NCBI GenBank assembly: GCA_051649605.1
Contig: JBOFHK010000013.1
Span: forward strand, 1 to 28,893
DNA: 28,893 bases
Direction of reading: 5' to 3'
Source: Brevinema_A sp051649605
Lineage (GTDB): Bacteria > Spirochaetota > Brevinematia > Brevinematales > Brevinemataceae
The position numbers and the translations under genes were made by a program. The notes beneath the pieces were generated by a model. That model was not told the origin of the DNA and ran no database searches. It was given only the letters and a program-made list of their open reading frames with translations. The first letter of the stretch is position 1; the number at the start of each line of letters is the position of its first letter. This document shows, piece by piece, positions 7,101 to 16,347 of the stretch.

Positions 7101-7517
7101 TTAGTAGAGTGGAGGTGAGGCTGAATATCTATTGAGTTTACTAAGATCATCGATTTTTCCGACTCCTTTGACAATTTGGAGGGCATCGCTAATTTTATCG
7201 ACTTTAGAAAAAGCCCCTATTCCGAGATAGGTGGTGGGATCTAAAAGTACATCCAAAGTAAAGCCCAAAGCATGGTCTCCGAAATTCATTTCCTCACCTT
7301 TTTTGCTATCGGCAAGCATAGCGGAGAACGTATTATCAAGAAAAGGTCTATCCATTTTTTCATCGTGGAGGACATCAAAAATTGATGCGGTGATATTGAC
7401 GGGGAGTTCAAGTACATCGAATAAACCATCGACCCATCCGTAAGGTTTTTTTTCTTTACCGATCCATCGATCCCGATCGAAGCTTTTATTATTTTTGAGC
7501 CATTGCTCTTTTTTCAT
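7101..7517 (-). CDS. Hypothetical protein resembling the N-terminus of a large phage structural protein, probably truncated
   Basis: A 138-residue protein starting MKKEQWLKNNKSFDRDRW after AAGGAAAAG. The segment GFTLDVLLDPTTYLGIGAF resembles an amphipathic LDxxxDPTTYxG stretch that I associate with very long virion or injected phage proteins. The abrupt end in NRYSASPPLY and the short length suggest only the first part of such a gene survives. No other phage genes are adjacent, so this would be a lone relic. Recognition rests on one motif and I cannot exclude an unrelated toxin-type N-terminus. Confidence 0.4.
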   Translation of the reverse strand: MKKEQWLKNNKSFDRDRWIGKEKKPYGWVDGLFDVLELPVNITASIFDVLHDEKMDRPFLDNTFSAMLADSKKGEEMNFGDHALGFTLDVLLDPTTYLGIGAFSKVDKISDALQIVKGVGKIDDLSKLNRYSASPPLY

Positions 7518-7561
7518 CTTGACTTTTCCTTGTTTTCGTGGTTTTCGTGTTAAAATAAAGG

Positions 7562-7783
7562 ATGAAAACTATTACAAATCTTTTTAATCATTTCAAAAAT
7601 GCTCCGTTGTCAGCAAAAATCCTGCTTGGTTTTTATATCTATTTTATGTATATCTATATCAATAACAATCGGATATTTGGTATTTCAGAGATATTAGCAG
7701 ATATGGTTACTTTCGGGCCGATAACCTCTCTAACTCTCTTGTGTATATTTCTCCATTTTCTATGGGAAAACACCCCAAGATAG
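7562..7783 (+). CDS. Possible small membrane protein
   Basis: A 73-codon frame with two hydrophobic segments (about residues 18-36 and 50-68) and no recognisable family. It is divergent from the phage-like fragment, 44 bp away. The purine-rich AAAGGA sits directly against the ATG, which is poor spacing. It could be a small toxin-like or orphan inner-membrane protein, or chance in AT-rich DNA. Confidence 0.3.
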   Translation: MKTITNLFNHFKNAPLSAKILLGFYIYFMYIYINNNRIFGISEILADMVTFGPITSLTLLCIFLHFLWENTPR

Positions 7784-8563
7784 GTATATTTAATTTACCT
7801 ATTTATTATAAATGCTTTTAAGGTGCTGTCAATAAATAAATTTATTTTTAGCTTTTTGTTCTTTATTTACTCTCGTCTAGTGGTTATGAGCTGTTTAATT
7901 TTGCAGAGAGAGCTGTTTAAATCTTGATGTATCTTAATGCGAGAGGCTTTTAATACCCTCTACCCTCGGATATTTTGAACTTTAATAAGTGTAATTCTCA
8001 TTTAATTCCCCATGCATCGGACACACCGATTTATGGGATTTTCTTTTCTTGTACTTGTATACCCTCGGACATTTAAAAGCCTCCCCTCTAAAATTTTTTA
8101 ATTGTATTTTAATCCCCTGAAAATAAAGGTTTATTAAAAATTAAAACTCATGTTCTCTTCCTAATTGTCGTATAAAATCACGAAGTAGAATATTATTCTA
8201 TATGAAGTTTTTAATTATAATATTAATTTTGATCGTGATTGGTATATTTGAAAATTTTTATTATAAATTTGGCATTGACATGAATTAAATATCAGAATAT
8301 ACTAAATCAAGGAGAGAATCTAAAACGTTAGTGTGTACGGTTGCCTTATCAAAATAAACTGGAACATTTTTTTATTTGGCACTTTATTCTTCCAGAGTCC
8401 AATAATCAAATTTCTTATTAATTGAGATATGAATTTATTACTCTAGTGGATTTTAGACGGATTGAAACTTCTTAGTGGGGTATTATTATTTCTCTTTTAG
8501 TATCATACTTAGGTATTTTTACAGTGTAATATCCTATAACATAAAAATTAAAGAGAGTGTATA
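7784..8563. other. Long gene-poor stretch with short repeats, perhaps decayed DNA
   Basis: No convincing gene in 780 bp. It contains a direct repeat TACCCTCGG(A)(T/C)ATTT at 7960-7975 and 8060-8074, and an 11-bp inverted repeat GAGGCTTTTAA (7943-7953) / TTAAAAGCCTC (8073-8083) that encloses it. A 28-residue hydrophobic frame at 8202-8288 has no ribosome binding site. The final part should carry the promoter of the GH88 gene, but I see no good -35/-10 pair. Confidence 0.4.
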
Positions 8564-9760
8564 ATGAAAAAAATTTATATAGAACTATTAAAGAAAAAAA
8601 ACGAGTTCTTAGCGGTACACCCTTTATCTAAACAAGAAATTAAAATCGCTCTCGACGAAGCAGTATCAAAAATAGAAGAAATATTACCACGATTTGTTGA
8701 CCTATACCCTAGTCCATCAAGTGTTAATCAACAATATATCCCTATTGATAATATTGAATGGACTAATGGATTCTGGACAGGAATCCTTTGGTTAGCTTAT
8801 GAATACTCCCAAAAAGATATTTTTAAAGAGGTAGCGGAAAAACAAGTCTCTAGTTATTTAAAGCGTATTGACCACAATATTGAAGTGGATCACCATGATA
8901 TGGGATTTTTATATATCCCCAGCTGTGTTGCTGCTTATAAAATAACAGGAAATCCACAAGCAAAAATAGCAGCACTACGAGCGGCAGATAAACTTATTTC
9001 TCGGTATCACGAAAAAGGAGAATTTATTCAAGCTTGGGGTGAAATGGGAAGAACGAACAACTATCGTTTGATTATTGATTGCATGTTAAATATTCCTTTA
9101 CTATACTGGGCAAGCCAAGAAACTGGTAATACACAATATAAAGATAGAGCAACCAAACACTTTTATACATCTTGTAATACGGTGATTCGGGATGACGCCT
9201 CTACTTATCATACGTATTATTTTGATCCTGAAACAGGAAATCCCCTCAAGGGTATAACGCGTCAGGGTTATAATGATCATAGTTCTTGGGCCCGTGGTCA
9301 AGCGTGGGGGGTTTATGGTATACCATTAAATTATCTTTATACCAAAAATGATGATTGTATTGATTATTATAAAGGAGTAACAAATTATTTTCTCAACAGA
9401 TGTCCTGAAGATACCATTGCCTACTGGGATTTGATTTTTACCGATAAAGACAATCAGGCAAGAGATTCCTCTGCCGCCACTATCGCGATCTGTGGGATCC
9501 TCGAGATGGATAAAATTTTATCTTCGGATGATGTGATGAAAAAACCTTATCTAGGAGCTACTCATAGGATGATGAGAACACTCATTGCTGAGTATTCGAG
9601 TCCTAGAAATAATCCCAAAGCTGACGGTCTCTTATTACATGGAGTTTATTCATGGCACGATAATAAAGGGGTAGATGAATGTACTATTTGGGGAGATTAT
9701 TTTTATATGGAGGCATTGTTACGGCTTTATACAGATAATAAGTGGGAATCATATTGGTAG
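8564..9760 (+). CDS. Unsaturated glucuronyl hydrolase (GH88)
   Basis: A 398-residue protein of normal length for the family. WTNGFWTGILWLAYEY (about 66-81), DHHDMGF (109-115, with Asp112 at the position of the catalytic Asp), Asp172 in IIDCMLN (second catalytic Asp region) and GYNDHSSWARGQAWG (about 223-237) are hallmarks of UGL enzymes. The enzyme removes the 4,5-unsaturated uronic acid left by polysaccharide lyases from glycosaminoglycan or other uronic-acid oligosaccharides. No signal peptide, so it is cytoplasmic. AGAGAG precedes the start. Lyases, sulfatases and an import PTS that usually accompany it are absent here, so it is an isolated member of a host-glycan pathway. Confidence 0.9.
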   Translation: MKKIYIELLKKKNEFLAVHPLSKQEIKIALDEAVSKIEEILPRFVDLYPSPSSVNQQYIPIDNIEWTNGFWTGILWLAYEYSQKDIFKEVAEKQVSSYLKRIDHNIEVDHHDMGFLYIPSCVAAYKITGNPQAKIAALRAADKLISRYHEKGEFIQAWGEMGRTNNYRLIIDCMLNIPLLYWASQETGNTQYKDRATKHFYTSCNTVIRDDASTYHTYYFDPETGNPLKGITRQGYNDHSSWARGQAWGVYGIPLNYLYTKNDDCIDYYKGVTNYFLNRCPEDTIAYWDLIFTDKDNQARDSSAATIAICGILEMDKILSSDDVMKKPYLGATHRMMRTLIAEYSSPRNNPKADGLLLHGVYSWHDNKGVDECTIWGDYFYMEALLRLYTDNKWESYW

Positions 9761-9920
9761 ATAAAAAAGGAGAAGAAATATTTTAAGGCCTTATTAAACT
9801 TGGATGCTTACAATTTATTACTAGACCAATAGTAAGTGTTTATTATTTTTTAAAAAATTTATCTACTAAGGTTTAGAAAATATTTTTCATTCTATTTTTA
9901 TGATTATTTTAATAGGATAA

Positions 9921-10130
9921 GGGATACAGGTAATACCTATTTATAAAGCTGAAAAGAATTTTTTCGAGCTAACAGAATAGTTAGATACTCAAACTATTTT
10001 AGAAGTAAAATATAATCCCACAGCAAAAATAGGTAATACAACTATTATCTAATTTAGAAATAATCTATATTATAAATATCCTGATGTGGGATCAAACTAT
10101 ATAAATTAATGAAGTTTATATAAGAAAAAG
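9921..10130 (+). pseudogene. Probable decayed transposase C-terminal relic
   Basis: Between two in-frame stops the frame starting near 9921 reads coding-like sequence: LDTQTILEVKYNPTAKIGN, then a stop, then FRNNLYYKYPDVGS. A shift of frame continues INEVYIRKSNST. This order resembles the end of DDE/rve-type transposases, where a short beta-rich domain (xNTIxFxNxxY...xVxVR) follows the catalytic core. At least two stops and one frameshift are present. It suggests an insertion sequence once sat next to the AAA+ operon. The identification is by eye only. The rest of 9761-10229 holds nothing else I can name. Confidence 0.3.
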
Positions 10131-10229
10131 CAATAGTACCTAATAGTATTGTTTTTTTAATTTATTCACCAATTTCTTTTAAAAAATTTATGACAAAATA
10201 AACTTGGTATGAGATACATGAATAAATAA

Positions 10230-10264
10230 TTGACAATAACATTATATCATAGATATAATGTTAT
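10230..10264 (+). promoter_or_regulatory. Near-consensus promoter overlaid by a perfect palindrome, driving the AAA+ operon
   Basis: TTGACA (10230-10235) and TATAAT (10254-10259) are 18 bp apart. ATAACATTATATC (10236-10248) and its exact reverse complement (10252-10264) flank ATA, so the dyad fills the spacer and covers the -10. A dimeric repressor bound here would block polymerase completely. The predicted start is near 10266, about 70 bp before the first ATG of the operon. Confidence 0.7.
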
Positions 10265-10336
10265 ATTGAGGATTTTATATCTAATCAAGATTCATCGTTT
10301 TTTGTCTTCTTTCCAGAATTCATTTTTCTTAAAAAT

Positions 10337-13300
10337 ATGAAACAGTATGGATTTAGAGGAACAACAAACTCTTATACTGATTCGTTGTCGCCAACGGTTA
10401 TGCCTATTAAAACTAATAATATTCCAAAAAATACAGGAACCACTACAGTAGAAACAAAAATTCGTATGTCTCCTTTAGAACAAAAATTTTATGATATAGA
10501 GTGTTCTCTTAATAGTTATATTTTTGGTCAAAAAGAGGCTTTATCTGAATTCTTATTATCATTTAAAAGATATTATATCGTAGGTTCTCTATCTGGTGAT
10601 CTTTGCAACGCTTCTATTTTATCTGGAAATAGAGGTATGGGAAAAAATTTCTTATTGATTCTACAGTCCGTGAATTACATAAAGTTTCATTACTTAAAAA
10701 TGACATCATTAGTGAAGTAGATTTATCACTATACGGACAAAAAACCCATAAAGAACTATTTCTTGGAGATTTGTACCATGCCTTAACAAATAAAAGTACT
10801 GTCCTTATCTTTACCAATATCGAAAAATGTGATCCATTATTTATTAATATGATAGGAGAGCTTATTGAAACAGGAGAATGTAAACTTAGAGAACGCTATA
10901 TTAATGAATATGGTAATTTAATACAGGTACAAGGGGCGATGGTTAAAGATTCTATAGATAGACTAAGTATTCGTAATAAATTTATCATCATCAACTCTAC
11001 TCTACCCGTAGACAATATCTTAAAACTTTTTAGTTCACAGGTTCATTCATATATCAATAACCATATCACCTTACAAGACTATTCTGACGAAAATATATAT
11101 CTTATTATAGAGCATATACTACAAAATAAACTTCTTTATATCTCTCGAAAACTTTCTTTTTCCATAGAATATGATTCTTCTTTTGTAAATTATCTCGCGT
11201 CTCAATATAAAACCAAGATTGGCTTTATAAAAATTGAAGAATTTATTGAACGTGATATATATAAAGCTCTTACTGAATTTATCTTGAGAAACACGAATAA
11301 GACTCAAAATTCCTCTGTATTACAATATCGAGATAATACGATTTATCTTTGTAGCACAACAAAAAATTTTGATTTGTCTCATTATTTACAAAAAAAACAA
11401 AACTCTCTACAAGAAGTAAAAGAAGAATTAAATCAAATTATAGGACTTCAAGAGGTTAAAGAATATGTCTTAAATCTTGAAACGAACCTTAAAATTCAAC
11501 AATTACGTGAAGACGCTGGACATAAAAAAGTTTCTATTTCTAAACATATGATTTTTACTGGTAATCCTGGAACAGGAAAAACCACTATTGCTCGTATTGT
11601 TGCAAAATACTTAAAAGCTATTGGTGTATTATCTGAAGGTCAACTTGTTGAAGTTACTCGTGCTGATCTTGTTGCTCAATATGTTGGACATACGGCGAAA
11701 CAAACAAATGATGTTATTAGCTCCGCTATCGAAGGGGTTTTATTTATTGATGAGGCCTATGCCCTTTGTCGAGATTCCTCTGATACTTTTGGCTTAGAAG
11801 CTATTGATGCTCTTGTAAAAGGAATAGAAGATAATAGAGATAATCTCGTAGTGATTCTTGCAGGTTATTCTAAAGAAATGAAGGACTTCCTTAAAACAAA
11901 TTCTGGATTAAAATCTCGTTTCCCGAATTTTATTGACTTCAAAGATTATTCTGTTTCTGATTTAGTAGCTATGTCTCATGTTATTGCTAGTTCTAAAGGA
12001 TATAAAATCGATAAAACTATATTGCCACAACTGACAGAATTGTATGAGAAAAAGCAAATTAAAGGAAATAACGACAGCGGTAATGGTAGACTTGTTCGTA
12101 ATATCATTGAAGGTGCAATACTACAACACTCTAAGCGTATTGCCTTAGATCATTCACAAGCTCTTGATATGTTAATTCAAGAAGATTTTGCTTTTGAAAA
12201 TACAAGTCATTTTGATTTGGAAGAAGCATTAAGCTCTATTGTTGGATTGAAGATGGTCAAAGATTTTCTCCGTACGCAACAGAGTTATATTTTTGCAAAC
12301 CAGAAACGTAAAAAAGCGGGGCTAGATGTTAGCTTATCTCAATCGCTTAATATGATTTTTTCAGGAAATCCTGGGACAGGAAAAACCACTATTGCACGTA
12401 TATTGGCATCAGCTCTCAAAGAGATGGGGTATCTCAAAAAAGGACAATTGATTGAGGTTACCCGTGCTGATCTTGTTGCTCAATATGTTGGACATACAGC
12501 GACTCGAACAAATGAAATTATCCAATCAGCACTTGGAGGGGTTTTATTTGTTGATGAGGCTTATGCCCTTTGTCGAGATTCCTCTGATACTTTTGGCTTA
12601 GAAGCTATTGATGCTCTTGTAAAAGGAATGGAAGATAATCGAGATAATTTAGTTGTCGTACTTGCTGGATATTCTAAAGAAATGGCAGAATTTCTTAAAA
12701 CAAATTCTGGGTTAAAATCCCGTTTCCCTTTAGATATTGAATTTCCTGATTATTCTGCCGAAGAACTCTACCAGATAGCTCTTATCCTTTTACAAAAAAA
12801 TGGTTTTATCTTGCGAGATGAATCTGTATTAAATGCTTTGAACGAAAATATTCAATATCTTAAGAAAACTTCTAATACTGCTTCTGGTAATGGACGTATG
12901 ATTCGTAACCTTATCGAAAAAATACAACGTAAACAGTCGGTACGTATTGCGACAAATACTATTTCTAATCCAGAGGAGCTTTCTACAGTTCTTATCGAAG
13001 ATATTGTTGATCAAAAAGTTGCAGAGCATAAACATACTTTTGATCTAAAAGAGCAACTTAAAAACATTATTGGATTAGATGAAGTCAAACAATATATTCA
13101 AAGTCTTCAGGCACGTCTGAGAATTACTCAAGAGCGTAAAAAATTAGGAATAACAAACGACAGTACCCAAACTTTACATATGATTTTTACAGGAAATCCT
13201 GGTACTGGTAAAACAATGATGGCTAGGACAATCGCTGATACCTTATATAATATTGGAGTTATTTCAACCAATAAACTGGTTGAAATAGATCGTTCTGGCT

Positions 13301-13839
13301 TAGTAGCAGGATATGTTGGGCAAACTGCTCTGAAAACGACTGAAGTTATTCAAGAAGCACTAGATGGTGTTTTATTTATTGATGAAGCCTATGCTTTATC
13401 CCAAGGAGGCCCAACAGATTTTGGGCGTGAAGCTATCAATACTCTGGTGAAATTGATGGATGATTATCAAGATCGTTTGGTTGTTATTTTAGCAGGATAT
13501 AGTACTGATATGAAAGATTTTCTTGTAATGAATCCTGGGCTAAAGTCTCGTTTTCCTAATGTAATTCATTTTGCAGACTATACTCCTTCTGAATTAATGC
13601 AAATCACCTGTGTTATGTACAAATCTAAAAATTATATTCTAATACCACAAGCAGAAAGCAAATTAGAAACTCTCTTTACAAGTGCTGTAACACGCCCTTC
13701 TTTTGGTAATGGTCGATATGTCCGTAATCTTTTAGATAAATCTATTAACAATCAAGCTCATCGGTTGATATCAGATCCTGACTTAACACAAGAAAGCTTA
13801 CTAACTATCGAAGAAATCGATATTCAAGAGGTTGAATAA
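10337..13839 (+). CDS. Giant AAA+ ATPase with three CbxX/CfqX modules, frameshifted in its N-terminal module
   Basis: Read with one -1 shift near 10642-10648, this is a protein of about 1,167 residues. The N-terminal part has a degenerate ClpB-like ATPase module (IFGQKEAL, SGNRGMGK). Three CbxX/CfqX (SpoVK/EccA-type) modules follow, with Walker A GNPGTGKT at nt 11560, 12364 and GNPGTGKM at 13192. Each has Walker B GVLF(I/V)DEAYAL, sensor-1 LVV(I/V)LAGYS, Arg finger GLKSRFP and a GNGR sensor-2 region. Frame 0 ends in TAG at 10718-10720. The downstream frame is open from the Walker A region but offers only TTG (10771) as an early start, with poor spacing, so it is not an independent gene. Adding one C to GGAAAAAATTTC restores GKTFL; the spot is also a slippery A-AAA-AAT heptamer. 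The ATG at 10337 lacks a ribosome binding site and the frame is open upstream to about 10265. The next gene overlaps by 1 nt. Confidence 0.75.
11749..11844 (+). repeat. Near-identical DNA tract shared by two AAA modules (first copy)
   Basis: This Walker B to sensor region matches 12553-12648 (offset 804 bp = 268 codons) with about three differences, far closer than the flanking parts of the same modules. It points to recent gene conversion or duplication between the first and second CbxX modules. Confidence 0.75.
12553..12648 (+). repeat. Near-identical DNA tract shared by two AAA modules (second copy)
   Basis: Partner of 11749-11844. The third module has the same motifs but clearly diverged DNA over this stretch. 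Confidence 0.75.
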
Positions 13840-14252
13840 TGAAATTTTTATCAGAGATTTTTTTTATTTTTATTTTTTCTATACTATGCTTAATGATGTT
13901 CATATATTATTTTATGCAACATGTTTTTATTATTCGAACGTGGATTACTGGATATGGTGTCCCTGAAGATACAGGATGGGTAGTTTTGTTGATAGCAACA
14001 TTGGGAACATTGGTATCTTTTGTCTTCAAACATATATATGATATATATCCTTGGCTATCATCCTTTGTTATTTCAATGACACAGGTATTATTTTTCAACC
14101 AATTAGCACATATAGTTGTCAATTTTGCTTACAGTAATAGCAGTGGATTTTTTCTTACTACATTATGCAATATCTTTGCTTTTTTGATCTATTTCTTCGG
14201 TAAAATTTGGGCAAGTTCAATAAATGAAAATAATTTTTTTAGGGACAATTAG
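13839..14252 (+). CDS. Membrane protein of the AAA+ operon, unknown family
   Basis: A 137-residue protein with about four hydrophobic segments (near residues 5-30, 46-63, 70-92 and 103-124) joined by short loops. I do not recognise the family. Its ATG overlaps the AAA+ stop (TAATG), so translation is coupled and the two products are probably needed together. A plausible role is a membrane anchor or channel worked by the ATPase, but this is inference from the arrangement only. Confidence 0.6.
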   Translation: MKFLSEIFFIFIFSILCLMMFIYYFMQHVFIIRTWITGYGVPEDTGWVVLLIATLGTLVSFVFKHIYDIYPWLSSFVISMTQVLFFNQLAHIVVNFAYSNSSGFFLTTLCNIFAFLIYFFGKIWASSINENNFFRDN

Positions 14253-14261
14253 TAAATAATA

Positions 14262-14930
14262 ATGGAGAATAACATAAAGAGTATGAAAAAATCTTATTCA
14301 GCATCCCAATCATTAGATACTGTAGAAAATAAAATAGAAAAATCACAAATAACTAATGATACTAATGAAATTAATAATTCACAAACTGCTACTACACAAT
14401 ATAATAAAAATGGCTTTTTACTTTTAATAATAATTATTGCAGCGATCTCAATAGCTTTTATTCAAAGTAGAGAAACACAGAGTATTACTAATGAAAACTA
14501 CATCAATTCCCTACTAACAGATGGCTATGCCTCAGGAGTTGTACCAGGAGATTTTTTGTCAAGTACTATAGATATTACCTCTATAACGAGTAGAGATTGT
14601 GCTTTATATAGTTTTGATGGCACCATTGGAGGGGATGGATACGGGCTTTTTATTTGGGACTATTATCGAGAAGATGGAGATTACGTACAATTATATCTGG
14701 ATGGCGTAGTTTGTGGTAAACCTTTTATGATTCGTCATAAACCAAGACAAATTATTATCTCCAATAAAGGAAGCTACTTAGAAATCAAAGGTGTTCGAGA
14801 TGGAGGACCCTATGATGATGTTGGGGTGACATACGCTATTAATTTCCCTTTTATCAATGATACATCTATCTTTAATAATACGATGGTTGATGGCATGAAT
14901 GGTTATAGGTTTGAAGAAATCCCAAAATAA
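14262..14930 (+). CDS. Membrane-anchored protein with a C-terminal beta-rich domain, AAA+ operon
   Basis: A 222-residue protein. Residues 1-47 are polar and rich in Ser/Asn/Thr, a single membrane segment lies at about 50-66 (GFLLLIIIIAAISIAFI), and the rest is soluble. The soluble part has alternating beta-type sequence (YSFDGTIGGDGYGLFIWD, DYVQLYLDGVV, SYLEIKGVRDGG) suggesting a jelly-roll or sandwich fold. By topology the C-terminal domain would be periplasmic. It starts 9 bp after the preceding gene with a weak ribosome binding site and ends before the terminator at 15104. No family recognised. It could display or sense a ligand for the membrane-AAA+ complex; this is a guess. Confidence 0.6.
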   Translation: MENNIKSMKKSYSASQSLDTVENKIEKSQITNDTNEINNSQTATTQYNKNGFLLLIIIIAAISIAFIQSRETQSITNENYINSLLTDGYASGVVPGDFLSSTIDITSITSRDCALYSFDGTIGGDGYGLFIWDYYREDGDYVQLYLDGVVCGKPFMIRHKPRQIIISNKGSYLEIKGVRDGGPYDDVGVTYAINFPFINDTSIFNNTMVDGMNGYRFEEIPK

Positions 14931-15576
14931 TCATTATATAAGTATTCAAAGGTCATTTTTTGTAATTGTTGATAGAACAAACTATCTGTTTGAGCCAAAA
15001 TATTTAAGGCTTAATATCATAGGGAGCGATAGATTGATTCTCTATATAACCAATAAATAATAGTATCACTATTAATGATCGTCTAACATTAACCCTTTAA
15101 AATAAATAATCCCCAATATTATTCTTATACTGGGGATTATTTTTGTCAACTTTTTGGAGCCGATCGTATAAATTTATTAATTAAAAAATATTTTACCAAA
15201 AATATTACTTTCTCATAACGTAATATTATTTTATCGCTATCATAGAGTATAAAATTAGGTATTGATAGGGTGATCTTCCCCTTATAATAATTACTACCAT
15301 GATGTAAGCTGAATCAAGCTCGTTCTATTCATTGTTGCTATAAGGTTATTTTACTTACTTCAAATTCTTATTGATACTCTAATAATCTTCTAAATATAAT
15401 ATTACTATCTCCTTAGCTAGGATATTTTCTAAACTATTTCCCTGATCGTTTTAATAATTCTTATTTATGTCTATGTACTCATACTTTTTTAGTAATTAAT
15501 CGATCATTTGGGCTATTGGAGACACCTCAAAAATTGATGAAAAGTATAGTAAAAGCAAAATAATATATATGATTTT
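14931..15576. other. Gene-free stretch with the AAA+ operon terminator
   Basis: Apart from the terminator at 15104-15145 I see no gene. An 8-bp inverted repeat AATATTAC / GTAATATT (15201-15208 and 15220-15227) is the only other structure noticed. Short coding-like runs near 15510-15560 are too brief to name. Confidence 0.4.
15104..15145 (+). terminator. Intrinsic terminator after the AAA+ operon
   Basis: AAATAATCCCCA (15104-15115) pairs with TGGGGATTATTT (15131-15142), a 12-bp stem with a 15-nt loop and T-rich tail. It closes the three-gene AAA+ operon. Confidence 0.75.
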
Positions 15577-16299
15577 CTATACATTTTTCACAATCTTAAC
15601 AACACGGGCTACAATTTGTATCCCATATTCTTCCCACTGCTGAGGAGTGAACTCCTCTCGTTCAAAAACTTCGTTTTTACTCCAAATGACAATATTCTTG
15701 TTTCCGAGTCGACTTACTCTTTTGATTTTTAATTCTCCACCAATCCGTATAATATAAATTTTATCACTTGAGATCTCTGTATACTGTTCAGATACCAAAA
15801 GAAGGTCTCCACTTTGTATGGTGGGCTCCATAGCGTTGCCTATGGCTTCCACTAAGGAAATATACTGTGGAGTGTAGGGATGGATAAAACTTTCAGGGAG
15901 TCCTATCCAAATATGATTAGATGTATGAGCGGTTCTGACTCCTACATCTAAATCTATCTCTAGGTCTAATTTTTTGATATAGATAATTTCTTTAGATTCT
16001 TCCAGTAGATTTTTATCAACTTGTATCCCTTCTTGGGTAGGCAGATTTTTATTTGCTGGTATTTCTTTTTGAGAGGGTGGATTTTTATAATTCTGAAATA
16101 CTTCTCCTTTTCCTGTAAGAAGCCACTCAATATTAATATCATTATTATGTAAATTTAGTAGTTTATCAGATGATAATTTGCTAAGATTTTTCTCATATCG
16201 ATGGAGGTTATTTTGTGCAATATCTAAAATTTTTGCCATTTTTATTTGATTTACTCCCAATTCCTCACGTATTTGTCTTAATCTTTCACCTATGGACAC
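15577..16299 (-). CDS. CI-like XRE repressor with S24 domain lacking the catalytic serine
   Basis: A 240-residue repressor with an N-terminal helix-turn-helix (about residues 2-55: GERLRQIREELGVNQIKMAKIL, NNLHRYEKN). A Pro/Lys/Gln-rich linker with a repeated IPANKNLP/IQVDKNL unit and a C-terminal S24/LexA-like domain follow. The usual GDSMEPTI active-site motif reads GNAMEPTI, with Ala156 in place of Ser. The Lys partner is kept (Lys193 in LKIKRV). Self-cleavage in the SOS response should therefore be impossible. I chose GTG at 16299, preceded by AAGGAG at six bases; the longer frame to 16356 starts inside a strongly AT-rich region without a binding site. It is divergent from the consensus promoter at 16348-16376, which carries matching dyad boxes. 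No phage genes are attached. Confidence 0.8.
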   Translation of the reverse strand: MSIGERLRQIREELGVNQIKMAKILDIAQNNLHRYEKNLSKLSSDKLLNLHNNDINIEWLLTGKGEVFQNYKNPPSQKEIPANKNLPTQEGIQVDKNLLEESKEIIYIKKLDLEIDLDVGVRTAHTSNHIWIGLPESFIHPYTPQYISLVEAIGNAMEPTIQSGDLLLVSEQYTEISSDKIYIIRIGGELKIKRVSRLGNKNIVIWSKNEVFEREEFTPQQWEEYGIQIVARVVKIVKNV

Positions 16300-16347
16300 A
16301 GGAAACTCCTTGTTACAAAAAAATATATAAAAATAATGAAAAACCCA

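Noticed and set aside
8202..8288. 28-residue hydrophobic peptide
   Set aside because: No ribosome binding site and AT-rich composition make such frames likely by chance.
10771..13839. AAA+ protein as a separate gene starting at TTG 10771
   Set aside because: The same frame continues upstream as coding sequence to the Walker A motif, and the GGAG is too close to the TTG.
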